In this document: one piece after another, positions 1 through 9,261 of the stretch
Layout: the number at the start of each line of letters is the position of its first letter
Numbering within the stretch: the first letter of the stretch is position 1
DNA from: Candidatus Jordarchaeum sp. LHC_1308
GTDB lineage: Archaea > Asgardarchaeota > Jordiarchaeia > Jordiarchaeales > Freyrarchaeaceae
Assembly: GCA_019057675.1 (NCBI GenBank)
Contig: JAHLWX010000010.1
Location: forward strand, 1 to 35,823
Length of the DNA: 35,823 nucleotides
Direction of reading: 5' to 3'
Program-made: the position numbers and the translations under genes
Notes under the pieces: generated by a model
Seen by the model: the letters and a program-made list of their open reading frames with translations, nothing else
Told to the model about the DNA's origin: nothing
Databases searched by the model: none

Positions 1-1232
1 CCTAAGTCAACCGCGGTGGCCATGAGAGCTGCCTTCACTGTTGAAGGGGTCAAACTCATATTGCTTAGGAGAAGGGCGACCGCTCCTGAAACGTGAGGTG
101 TTGCTTGGCTAGTACCACTCATAGTTACGTATCCGCTGGAGTCGTCGTAATCCAGGGAGACTATGTTTACTCCTGGTGCCACGAGGGTTACGCCCACCCG
201 ATTGTCAGATGTTGGGCCGCGGCTTGAGAAGTCCGGTATAATGTTGGATGACGTGACTGCGCCGACGCATATTGCCAGCGCCGCCTCGCCTGGAGCATTT
301 ATCGTGCTGCTGTCAGGTCCCTCGTTGCCAGCTGCGGCAACCACAACAACCCCGTGCAGCGTAGCATTGTTGGCTGCCTGGCACACAGGGTCGTTGGGGT
401 CATTTATCAGGGCGCCAGCAGAAATAGAAATGACATTAGCACCCCGAGTTACCGATTCATTAATTCCTTTGATTAAGTCGTTAAGTTTACCTTCGCCTTT
501 TCTGTCGAGAACTTTTATGTTTAGGAGTTGAGCGCCAGGGGCAACTCCTACGTATTTTCCTTCACAGTATCCTGCGATTATTCCAGCCACGTGTGTTCCG
601 TGCCCGTTAAGGTCTCCGGAACCTTCTCCCAAGACAAAACTTTTATTGTATATTATTTTGTCGGGTGGTAGTGCTTCGTGTGTGTTTATTCCTGTGTCGA
701 GGACTGCGACTTTGATTCCTGTTCCATTTATGCCTAGCCTGTGGAGGCGTGTTGCGCCTATTTGCTCTATGTTTGCGGAGTATGTGGTTGTTGTGGCTTG
801 TAGGGCGCCGTAAATTGTGCTGTGGACTTTGACTTTGTAGTTGTGTATTACGGATTTCACATATTTCTGAGTTGCAATGTTGGTTGCCATGCCTAAGGGG
901 GCTTTGATTAGGGTGCCACCAATTATGCTGTATGTTTCGAGTATTGTGATGTCTCCGAGGAACTTGAGAAGGCCGACTCCCTTAGTAGACGATATTCCTT
1001 GGAAGGTCACTATCATTTCGACTTCCTGGCTAAGTTCTCCTTTTTCCATCATTGATTGAAGCCTGTAATCGATCTTTGATAGGATGTCGCCTTTAGGCTG
1101 GCTCGCTAGCGAGGCAACCGCCACTACGACTGGTGGCTGTTGATTGGTAGGTTTTTGTAGCAATGTAAGGGATATTACGGTGGTCAAGATAACTAAGAGG
1201 AGAACTATGGTTTTTCCATTTGATTTGTTCAA
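1..1232 (-). CDS. Secreted subtilisin-like serine protease (S8), C-terminus beyond the left edge
   Basis: Minus-strand reading frame open from TTG at 1232 (GGAGGT at 1242-1247) to the window edge. N-terminal hydrophobic signal, I9-like propeptide, then AVLDTGI (Asp), DLNGHGTHVAG (His), AAAGNEGP (oxyanion Asn), MSGTSQATPHVSGA (Ser). Absent from the supplied ORF track because it runs off the edge. Confidence 0.93.
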   Translation of the reverse strand, partial: MNKSNGKTIVLLLVILTTVISLTLLQKPTNQQPPVVVAVASLASQPKGDILSKIDYRLQSMMEKGELSQEVEMIVTFQGISSTKGVGLLKFLGDITILETYSIIGGTLIKAPLGMATNIATQKYVKSVIHNYKVKVHSTIYGALQATTTTYSANIEQIGATRLHRLGINGTGIKVAVLDTGINTHEALPPDKIIYNKSFVLGEGSGDLNGHGTHVAGIIAGYCEGKYVGVAPGAQLLNIKVLDRKGEGKLNDLIKGINESVTRGANVISISAGALINDPNDPVCQAANNATLHGVVVVAAAGNEGPDSSTINAPGEAALAICVGAVTSSNIIPDFSSRGPTSDNRVGVTLVAPGVNIVSLDYDDSSGYVTMSGTSQATPHVSGAVALLLSNMSLTPSTVKAALMATAVDL

Positions 1233-1389
1233 GGGTGGCGACCTCCGTTTTTCCGAGAATTATTCGTTTGTTTCGCTCATAATGTTTTTGGTTACATCAA
1301 ACGCCTTTTTTAATGGAGAGAAAAATTATTAAAGGGGGATGTACGATTGCCTTTCGTACGCTTACTTTTCCCATACGAGGGGGTTTCCT

Positions 1390-2016
1390 ATGGATGCAGA
1401 AAAAGTTAGAACGCTACTTTCTCTTAGGGGCTATAACATTCTTGAAGTAAACGACGTTGCTAAGGAAGAAATCTTCGTAATTGACGTTGAGAAGGATGGT
1501 ATAAGTCAAAGGTTTGTTGTTAAGGTGGCTCCCCCAAATAAGGTTGTCGGAACGGCGATGATCAGGGAAGTCAGGGAGAAGATGGAGGAGTTCAAGGCTG
1601 ACAGAGGAGTGATCATGGGCGGTAAGAGGAGTACGCCCAACGCTGAGGAGATGGCTGAGGAGGGGGGCATTGAGTTACTAGTCGACTATCCTCGATTCAA
1701 CATATTTGATCATGAGCTGGTTCCGAGGCATGAAGTTATCAGCGAAGAGGAGAGAAAATGGTTGTTTGAAACCTTCCATGTCAGGGAGGATCAGCTACCA
1801 AAGATAAAGGACACTGACCCAGCGGTTAAAGCTATAGGAGCGAAGCCGGGGGATATAGTCAAAATAACGAGGAAAAGCGTCACCGCCGGAGAAATAATAT
1901 TTTATAGGTATGTAGTTAAGGGGAGGTACATGCCTCAGATAGCCAAGGAAGAATACGGAGTCGCAGAGGAAGGCGAGGAAGAGGTGACAGAAGAAGGAGA
2001 ATTTGAGGAGCTGTGA
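1390..2016 (+). CDS. rpoH: DNA-directed RNA polymerase subunit H (Rpb5 family) with an extra N-terminal domain and acidic C-terminal tail
   Basis: C-terminal half [73 protein letters not shown] is a clear RpoH/Rpb5 assembly domain. About 100 aa precede it. ATG at 1390 preferred over the ORF-track start at 1339. Confidence 0.92.
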   Translation: MDAEKVRTLLSLRGYNILEVNDVAKEEIFVIDVEKDGISQRFVVKVAPPNKVVGTAMIREVREKMEEFKADRGVIMGGKRSTPNAEEMAEEGGIELLVDYPRFNIFDHELVPRHEVISEEERKWLFETFHVREDQLPKIKDTDPAVKAIGAKPGDIVKITRKSVTAGEIIFYRYVVKGRYMPQIAKEEYGVAEEGEEEVTEEGEFEEL

Positions 2017-2083
2017 GTGGTCTGGATGTGTTGAAGCAAATCTCATGGCAGATAGGAGGTAATGCGGCTTTATGGTGGCAAAA

Positions 2084-2758
2084 TTAAGGACTTATCATGA
2101 GCTCAGCATATTTTAGTGAAAGGGCTATTTGTTCGCTTCCTTTTCCGGTTGCTATGTCGAGGTGTCCTGGAAAAAGGTATGTGACGTCCAGTTTGCTCAG
2201 TCGCCTAAGGGAGGAGACTAGTTGCTGCGGGTTTCCTGTGGGAAAGTCCACTCTGCCGAAGCTTCCGCCAGTGAAAACGGTGTCTCCGGAGAAGAGCATT
2301 TTTTCCCGTGGTTCATAGAGACATATCGAGCCTGCCGTGTGTCCGGGAGTGCTTATTACTTTTAGGGAGAGGCTGCCGACTTCTATGATGTCTCCTTCCT
2401 TGAGCTGGACATGAACCTTGACTGGGGTGAAGGGGATGCCGAATTCATCAGCTAATGTGAGCAAACCCCCATTTTCCACGCTGTCAGCCTCCTTATGGAA
2501 GACTAGCACTTCTGGAGATGATTCCTCTGTTATTTTTGCTAGACCGCCACTGTGATCTACGTGGACGTGTGTTAAAACAACTTTGGCTATGTCCTTGATG
2601 CTTAACCCATCTTTCTTCAATTGCTCTTTAAGTTCCTCGTAGAAAATTCCCGTTCCAGTATCGATCATGACGAGTTCTCCTTGGGAGGCCACGATGAAAA
2701 TGTTTGAATCGAAGAGTCGGCCAGGGCAATAGTAGACGTTATCCGTTACTTTCATCAA
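2084..2758 (-). CDS. Metallo-beta-lactamase fold hydrolase (glyoxalase II-like)
   Basis: THVHVDHSGG, STPGHTAGSICLY, FSGDTVF and FPGH motifs. Confidence 0.9.
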   Translation of the reverse strand: MMKVTDNVYYCPGRLFDSNIFIVASQGELVMIDTGTGIFYEELKEQLKKDGLSIKDIAKVVLTHVHVDHSGGLAKITEESSPEVLVFHKEADSVENGGLLTLADEFGIPFTPVKVHVQLKEGDIIEVGSLSLKVISTPGHTAGSICLYEPREKMLFSGDTVFTGGSFGRVDFPTGNPQQLVSSLRRLSKLDVTYLFPGHLDIATGKGSEQIALSLKYAELMISP

Positions 2759-2821
2759 GATCGCCTCGCTCTGGGAAGTCTCAGAGTGTGCTACGGAGGC
2801 TCTTTGCGAGGAGCTTACAAT

Positions 2822-2836
2822 AAAAATATATAAACC
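2822..2836 (+). promoter_or_regulatory. Putative archaeal TATA box upstream of the 2889 ORF
   Basis: AT-rich aaaaatatataaacc in the intergenic region between the divergent 2758 (-) and 2889 (+) genes. Confidence 0.4.
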
Positions 2837-2888
2837 GTTGCTCCTTATAAGGTTGTGATTATGTTCCGATTTATTATGGAGGGGGAAA

Positions 2889-3392
2889 ATGCCTTTTCAT
2901 AGGAGGGAGCATTTAGGGGGTAAGGAAGGAGGAGGTAAGGAAGGGGCTGTGGAACATGGTGTAATCATGGAGGGACTAGAGAAAATATCAACTATGCTGT
3001 CGGAGTATGTGAGGGAGGTCGAAAGAAGGATTGAGGTCTTAGAGAAAATGTTTTTCGGTCTTGAAAGAAGAATTGCTGAAGTTGAGGGGAGGGTTTCTTT
3101 AGCCGAGAAGAAGATAGAGGAGCGATTTGCAGAGGAAAGAGCTATCAGGGTACCGTCGTCCATAGTGGAGACTGTAAAGGCGCAGCCACCATCCGTTGCA
3201 TTCGCCGAGAAGGAAGAAAAAAAGGTGCTTCAAGGTGCGGCGAAGGCTGTGGATAACGTGGTGGAAGAAGAAGGAGAGGCTGAGAAAGCCGCTGAGGCTA
3301 ACGAGGAATGGGGGTTCTCTGGAGAGGGGGGATTAACCAGTGTCGTTGCGGAATTTAAAAAGCTTTTAAGCGAAGACAAGGAAGAAAAATAA
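2889..3392 (+). CDS. Charged coiled-coil protein of unknown function
   Basis: 167 aa ORF with heptad-like, Glu/Lys-rich composition and a TATA-like element upstream. Confidence 0.6.
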   Translation: MPFHRREHLGGKEGGGKEGAVEHGVIMEGLEKISTMLSEYVREVERRIEVLEKMFFGLERRIAEVEGRVSLAEKKIEERFAEERAIRVPSSIVETVKAQPPSVAFAEKEEKKVLQGAAKAVDNVVEEEGEAEKAAEANEEWGFSGEGGLTSVVAEFKKLLSEDKEEK

Positions 3393-3407
3393 CCGTTGAG
3401 TATGTCT

Positions 3408-3947
3408 TCAGATACTTAATAGGAAGGAACTTTGTGGCGTTGTGAAACCGATGAATTCTTCTTTCTCATTGAACATGGCGTATATTATGCCTATTTCCCT
3501 GTCTTGGTCTTTATCGTAGACGTCAAGCTTCGCTCGAGCATACTTAAATTTTCCGGCACTACGTTCTTCCAAGTATTTGACTGAAAAGTTCCCTTTGAAC
3601 ATTAATGGATATGCAACGATGGATGATGCCCTCTTTCTCAGTATCTGGTCGTGGGGAAAAGAGGCGACATCATCAAAGATCGCCGCGACACCCGCATGGT
3701 CGCTGAAAACAGTATTTATTTCTGAGACCGTGTATATCTCGCTTAGAGACGCCAAATCGCTTCCGAGAAAGCGTGGATCAGATGTTTTTGAGTAAGACTC
3801 CAACTTCTGGAGGTCGACATTAATCTTCCACATCCAAGTCTTTGAGTCTACTTGAAGCACACCACTCAACTTCTTCTTTAATTCAATGTTCACCCGACAA
3901 CACTCCCCTTCCAATTTTAATAAATGGAGTCTTTTTACGAGGTTCAC
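3408..3947 (-). CDS. Hypothetical protein
   Basis: Intact 179 aa ORF filling the gap convergent to 3392; no recognisable motif. Confidence 0.6.
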   Translation of the reverse strand: MNLVKRLHLLKLEGECCRVNIELKKKLSGVLQVDSKTWMWKINVDLQKLESYSKTSDPRFLGSDLASLSEIYTVSEINTVFSDHAGVAAIFDDVASFPHDQILRKRASSIVAYPLMFKGNFSVKYLEERSAGKFKYARAKLDVYDKDQDREIGIIYAMFNEKEEFIGFTTPQSSFLLSI

Positions 3948-4262
3948 CTAGAGGAAGAAAAGATGTCTTCATGCTATTAAATTTAATGTAGCCACAAATT
4001 TAGGAAAAATCAAGATGATAATTCTTCCAAGGAAGAATATATAAAAAAGCGTATTATTCAAGACGATAATGTAAGCCGAGATGATGAACCACTTGAAGGT
4101 TAAAGGAGAAAGCTCCCTTCATGGGGTATGTTGATGTCGTTCATGGTTGTTTCGTTGCCACCAAGACTACTTTTATATTTAACATATTTATATTTTAGAT
4201 GGTGAAAGCGAGATTAGAAGAAGATAACTGAAGGTAGAGGATAAACTGAGAAGGTGAAGTGA

Positions 4263-5033
4263 ATGACAGAGTCAATAAGGATTCTAATGGACGAGTTTCA
4301 CAATGAAGAAACCAGACTTAGGATATATAATGATTTAAAGAACAGGATGGTTGGCGAGTGGGGAATAGAGCTCTATATAAACGCTTCAAGCCCGCTTACT
4401 CCTGCACTTCTAGGGGACTATTCGGCTTTGGTAATTATAGGTCCTAAGAAGGGTGCCAGAGGAACCGAGTTTAGGCCTGAGGAGATGCAGGCGGTCATTG
4501 AATTTGTTAAGAACGGGGGCTTAGTGCTTTTCACTCCGAGCTATAGTAGCAGGGAGTATAAAGAAAACTTCGTTAACATGCTTGGGATAGATTACCTGGG
4601 TGCAAGTTCGAGGGTTGCGACGGATTACTCTCCTCACCCGTTTGTGAGGGGCGTTAGTAAGTTGCAAGCTCCATGGTTTAGGACGACGATGATGAGTTTC
4701 GAGTGGAAGCCTATAGTTAGGGTTCCGCTGGGAGTTAGGTCGTTCCCTGTTGTTGCGATTAGAGAATATGAAGAGGGAGCATTCATTTATGTTGCAAGTA
4801 CTATGCTCTTCTCCATGAACTTCCTTAGAAGATTCGATAACGCCAGGCTAGTTGAGAACATGTTTATATGGATGCGCGACTCAGGGAAACCTATTATCAT
4901 GAAGGAAAAAGAAAAAGTACCAACAGAGAGGGTTCCGATGCCACCTCTAGGGAAAAAGTTCTGTCCACATTGTGGTTCTGAAGCCCCACTATACGCTATC
5001 TACTGTCCGAACTGTGGAGCTCACCTTGAATAG
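4263..5033 (+). CDS. GATase-like / GIFT (DUF4350-like) domain protein with C-terminal double-CxxC zinc ribbon
   Basis: ILMDEFHNEE...YSALVIIGPKKG...FVKNGGLVLFTPS resembles GIFT/DUF4350-like domains. C-terminal FCPHCGSEAPLYAIYCPNCGAHLE. Confidence 0.65.
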   Translation: MTESIRILMDEFHNEETRLRIYNDLKNRMVGEWGIELYINASSPLTPALLGDYSALVIIGPKKGARGTEFRPEEMQAVIEFVKNGGLVLFTPSYSSREYKENFVNMLGIDYLGASSRVATDYSPHPFVRGVSKLQAPWFRTTMMSFEWKPIVRVPLGVRSFPVVAIREYEEGAFIYVASTMLFSMNFLRRFDNARLVENMFIWMRDSGKPIIMKEKEKVPTERVPMPPLGKKFCPHCGSEAPLYAIYCPNCGAHLE

Positions 5034-5195
5034 GTAGCAAGACGTTTAGCTTCCAATAAACATTTCCTTTGAAACGTATCGCCAAAAAACTTCTTGTTTT
5101 AGGGTTAGAAAAATAGCAAGACATTATAGGTATTTTTTTATTTTTATTTTTTGTCATCGTTATGAGGAGAGGAGAGAAGGGGCGAGTGGCTTAGG

Positions 5196-6996
5196 TTGAT
5201 AGATGCTAGCGGAGTTTTTGGTAACGGGCGTATGCTGGGAGTTCTTAATCGGGAGGGAGATGTGAAATGGCTATCATGGCCAATGATAGACTTTCCTAAT
5301 CATGTCGAAAGGGTCAGTTTTGGCTTCTCTTGGAGGAGACACGAAGAGTGGTTGGGTAACGGGTGGAAGCATCAGGCAAGTTACGTTGATGGAACCAACG
5401 TGATTCTTTTAACTAGTTGGAGGAGAGGCTGGCGAGTTTCCAGATATGTTTTTGCCTTGCCCGATGAGGACGTTGCTGTGTTCTCTTTTAATGTGTTGGG
5501 AGGAAATGATAGGGAGGGAAACGTTGCTATAGAGTTTTTCGGACATTTCAGGGTTTCTGAGAGCGAAATAGGTAACACCGTCTTTTACGACGTGGAGAGA
5601 GAGGCGGTGGTGTTCTACAAAAGAGGATATTACTTCGCGGTTGGAGGTGACAGGCCTGTAAACGAGTTCTCATGCTTCAGAATGGATGGAGGGAATGTTC
5701 TTGGCCTCAGGTGGAGGGTTAGAAGAGGACGCGGTAATCGCTACGCTTTAGGAGACGTTGGAGGTTATTTGAAGTGGGATTTAGGGGAGTTATCTGCCAG
5801 GGAAGGAGAAGTCACTGTTTATGTGTGCTGTGGTGGAACAGATGACGAGGCTATTTCTCTTCTTAACGAAAAAGCGAAGGAGCCAGCTAGAAAGCACTTG
5901 GAGGAAGCTATCGACGAAGGAAATAAATTTAGGTCTAGGAGCAGGATAGCTGGCGTAGGGGTTGCACGCTCCCTGCTCGCTATGAGGCTTCTGTGCGATA
6001 GTGGAGGCGGAATTATTGCAGCCCCAGAGTTTGACCCGAAGTTTCAGCATAGCGGAGGCTACAGGTATGTTTGGGGCAGGGATGCTACTTTCATTGCTTA
6101 CGCCTTTGACGTTGCAGGATATCATGAATTATCGAGAAAGTTTTACGTTTGGTGTTCAGAGCTCAAAAGGAGGGAGGGACTACTCTTTCAGAGATATTGT
6201 TGCGATGGGGCGCTTGCATCCCAGTGGGGGGAGGTTCAGCTGGATGAGACTGGGGCGGTCTTATGGGGGTTAAGAGAACATGTTGAAATGACTGAAGACT
6301 ACGATCTTCTCTTGACTCTATCACCTGTGGTTGAGGAGATGGCTGATGGACTGGCGAGAATGGTGGATGACAGGGGGGTTCTTGCGCCGTGCTTTGACTT
6401 ATGGGAGGAGAGGAGTGCACGCATACTCTACAGCGGCCGTTTACGCTGGACTCGAAAGTGCGGTGAACGTGATGGAGGAACTTGGTGGCACTGAGAAAAT
6501 TGAAGTGTGGCGTGGGGTTGCTCGCAAGCTGAGGGAAAACTTCGACCAATTTTTCTGGAACGGAAAGCATTATGTTCGAACCCTAAGCGCCAGCAGTTTG
6601 AAGCCGGACCTAACGCCTGACCTATCCCTCCTAGGGCTGGCGGTTCCCTACAAGTTTGTGGAGCCGACCAGCACTAGAATGAAGACCACTGTTGAGTGGC
6701 TTGAAAAAGAACTGAGACACAAAGGGGGAGTTTACAGGTATAAGAAAGATAAATATCTTGGAGGAAACTTCTGGACTGTTGCAACGCTTTGGCTGGCACT
6801 CTATAAGGCAGAGTTAGGGAGGAAGGAGGAGGCGGAGGAGCTTGCTGAATGGTGCATAGCTCATTCTAACAAGCTCGGACTTATGCCTGAGCAAGTACAC
6901 AGGAGAAAAGGGGTGCCTTTATCAGCGACGCCTCTAGGTTGGTCTCATGCATTTTACATTATGCTTATGAGAAAGCTGGAAGGAGGTTCTCTGTGA
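5196..6996 (+). pseudogene. GH15 family glucoamylase/trehalase-like protein, split by a frameshift near 6405-6415
   Basis: ORF 5196..6494 carries GH15-like N-terminal and (alpha/alpha)6 segments (YRYVWGRDATFIAYAFDVAGYHE, FDLWEER). ORF 6331..6996 continues in another frame with GVHAYSTAAVYAGLES...LMPEQVH...ATPLGWSHAFYIMLM. TTG start. Confidence 0.8.
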
Positions 6997-7742
6997 GGGA
7001 GGAGTTAAGCAGGGAGGAAGTTGAAAGGTACCGCAGGCAGATACTCATCGAAGGATGGGGGGAAGAGGGACAAAGAAGGCTCAAGAGGGCTAGCGTCGCC
7101 GTCATAGGCCTTGGAGGGCTGGGTTCACCTGTATCGATTTACCTTGCAGCTGCAGGCGTGGGTAAACTTGTCTTCGTTGACATGGGTGACGTTGAGCTGA
7201 GTAATTTAAACAGGCAAGTGCTTCACTGGAGCAAAGATATAGGCAGACCAAAGGTTGAAAGCGCTAAGGAGAAGATTAAGGAATTGAACCCGAATGTTTC
7301 CGTTGAAACACTTAAGGAAAAGGTTGACGAAGATAATGTCCACCAAATAGTTAGTAGGGTTAACGTGGTGGTTGACGCCATGGATAACTTTGCTTCTAGA
7401 ATATTGGTCAACAGGGCCTGTGTCGATGAGGGAAAGGTTTTCGTCCACGCGGGAATCTATGGATTCCAAGGACAACTAACAACTATAATACCCGGAGAAG
7501 GGCCATGCCTCCAGTGCATTTTCCCTCACCCGCCACCAGCCGAGGAAATAATACCAGTAGCGGCGCCAACTCCGGGAGTTTTAGGCTGCATGCAGGCGAA
7601 CGAAGTGATAAAGGTTATCACGGGAATAGGTAAACCCCTTGTCGGGCGCCTACTGATATACGACGGGGAAGAATCGCGGGTTATGGTCATAGAGGTAAAA
7701 AGAAGCGAGGAGTGCCCCGTCTGTGGCTCCCTTAGCGCCTAG
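6993..7742 (+). CDS. ThiF/MoeB/HesA-family E1-like adenylyltransferase
   Basis: RYRRQILIEGWGEEGQRRLKRASVAVIGLGGLGSP, LSNLNRQ, DAMDNFASR; Zn Cys pairs CLQC and CPVC. GTG start overlaps the preceding stop (GTGA), with aggagg upstream. Confidence 0.92.
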   Translation: MREELSREEVERYRRQILIEGWGEEGQRRLKRASVAVIGLGGLGSPVSIYLAAAGVGKLVFVDMGDVELSNLNRQVLHWSKDIGRPKVESAKEKIKELNPNVSVETLKEKVDEDNVHQIVSRVNVVVDAMDNFASRILVNRACVDEGKVFVHAGIYGFQGQLTTIIPGEGPCLQCIFPHPPPAEEIIPVAAPTPGVLGCMQANEVIKVITGIGKPLVGRLLIYDGEESRVMVIEVKRSEECPVCGSLSA

Positions 7743-7744
7743 CT

Positions 7745-8338
7745 TCATAGTTCAGCGCCACACCTCGGACAATATATCGCCCATTTAGGCGGCTTGAAAC
7801 CGCATATGGGACATGTGCGTTTTTTCGGTTGTGACTCCACTTCGCCGAATACGTGAAGCTGCGTCGCCTCCAGTGCTTCCATCACTTCTTTTTCAGCTTT
7901 CTCGACGTTCCAGAAACCAATCACCAAGGGAAACAGAAAGAAGAAGAAAATGAAGCCGAAGAAAAGAAAAACTAGGGAGACAAGGAGGGAGGCGGCTACT
8001 ATAGCTAACGAGAGAAGGAGGGGAATTCTGCTTAGTTCTAGCGAGAGTTCATAGTGCAAGTCGTCGTTCACCCGAAGCAAGCGGAGAACCCCCTTAACAC
8101 CGAGACCCATGCGTAGTTTCCACTCATAAGTGCCCATTCTCTTTACTCTTAAATGAGTAAATGAGAGTTCACGGTCAAGGGCATCAGCGAAGACGCCCAT
8201 GCGGTTTGCCTCACCGAGAATGACGCCGCTACACTTACGCACCCTCAAACAACCACCACCATTTATTTCATAATAAATCTGGCTTGAGCCAAGTTGCACT
8301 TTAGTTTCCCATTCGAGTTTCCGAGTTAATTTATTCAT
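7745..8338 (-). CDS. Membrane protein with C-terminal zinc ribbon
   Basis: Two central hydrophobic segments; C-terminal TCPICGFKPPKWAIYCPRCGAEL. Confidence 0.7.
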   Translation of the reverse strand: MNKLTRKLEWETKVQLGSSQIYYEINGGGCLRVRKCSGVILGEANRMGVFADALDRELSFTHLRVKRMGTYEWKLRMGLGVKGVLRLLRVNDDLHYELSLELSRIPLLLSLAIVAASLLVSLVFLFFGFIFFFFLFPLVIGFWNVEKAEKEVMEALEATQLHVFGEVESQPKKRTCPICGFKPPKWAIYCPRCGAEL

Positions 8339-8494
8339 TTGAAATAAAAAGTTCTTTTCTTAATAACACGAAAGAGGACCATGAGACTCTTTCGGGATGG
8401 AAAAAACAGAGATTATTTCCCAGTAGGAGTCCCCGCAAGGGGGGTTATGTCAGCCTCCTTAAATCTTTCGATACTCAAATGAAAATCATCAACT

Positions 8495-8914
8495 TCAAAT
8501 GCCAAGAAAAGAGACCTTCGCCTTTCCTTCTGAAGAGCTTCTGAGGAACCTCACAGTCGGTCCTTCACTCGTATGCTTTATGAGTTCTATCATGGTTCTA
8601 TTACGGAAGGAATAAATGTATTCGAAGGCATCTATTTCCGCTTTCAGGGTAATATTAATACTGTCACTAAATATTTCTTCTCGTCGAGAGAAGTGGAAAA
8701 TTCTGATGTCGCTGGCCTTAAGCCGTCCACAACCACGCTGACGTAGCGTATAAACGGATTCGAGAAGCAACCCTTCAACTAGGATGACACTTGAAAGATA
8801 AAATGTTTTCTGAGTTCTAGAAAAATTGCCCAGGCTTATTTGTGCACCGGAACATCTTAATTTGATTTTTCTCTCAGAGTTTGATCGAAAGATTAAAGTG
8901 CGAGATTTAATCAT
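8495..8914 (-). CDS. Hypothetical protein
   Basis: Intact 139 aa ORF; no recognised family. Confidence 0.45.
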   Translation of the reverse strand: MIKSRTLIFRSNSERKIKLRCSGAQISLGNFSRTQKTFYLSSVILVEGLLLESVYTLRQRGCGRLKASDIRIFHFSRREEIFSDSINITLKAEIDAFEYIYSFRNRTMIELIKHTSEGPTVRFLRSSSEGKAKVSFLGI

Positions 8915-8928
8915 TGGGTGCGTGAGAG

Positions 8929-9261
8929 GTGGTAACCGTGGCTTCCGAGGCGCTCAAGGAAATCAGGAAGTTTGAAGCTGAGGCAGTAAAGAGGATTTTA
9001 GAGGCGAGTGAGGAAGCTAAAAGGATAGAGGCTGAGGCTGAAGAGAGGGCGAAGCAGATAGAGAGCGAGAAGATTGAGAAGGCGAAGAATGAAGCGGCGA
9101 AGAAGAGAGAAGCTGCAAGAAAGGAGGCAGAGAAGGAGGCCGAGGAAATCATTAAGAGAGCTGAAGAGGAAAAAACCGCTATTAGGAGTCAAGTGGAGAA
9201 GAAGCTTGAGGAAGCTGTTAAAGTAGTTTTGAACGTAGTCTTGTCTGGGGGGTCTGTGTGA
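8929..9261 (+). CDS. A-type ATP synthase subunit H (peripheral stalk)
   Basis: 110 aa Ala/Glu/Lys coiled coil, overlapping the subunit E start by 4 nt. Confidence 0.8.
   Translation: MVTVASEALKEIRKFEAEAVKRILEASEEAKRIEAEAEERAKQIESEKIEKAKNEAAKKREAARKEAEKEAEEIIKRAEEEKTAIRSQVEKKLEEAVKVVLNVVLSGGSV

Noticed and set aside
163-531. Plus-strand ORFs at 163-531, 877-1059 and 1144-1332
   Set aside because: They are antisense to the left-edge S8 subtilase, which has clear catalytic motifs in the minus frame.
1795-2046. Antisense ORF over rpoH, and similar shadow ORFs (e.g. 2097-2318, 2897-3163, 6163-6570, 8907-9152, 9218-9538, 19611-19877, 28989-29663, 29169-29834)
   Set aside because: They lie opposite or out of frame within well-supported genes, with compositions typical of antisense translation (Ser/Leu/Phe-rich or Arg/His-rich).
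4080-4140. Possible C/D box sRNA starting at the atgatga near 4081
   Set aside because: A C-box-like sequence is present but no convincing D box (CUGA) or C'/D' pair occurs at the right spacing.
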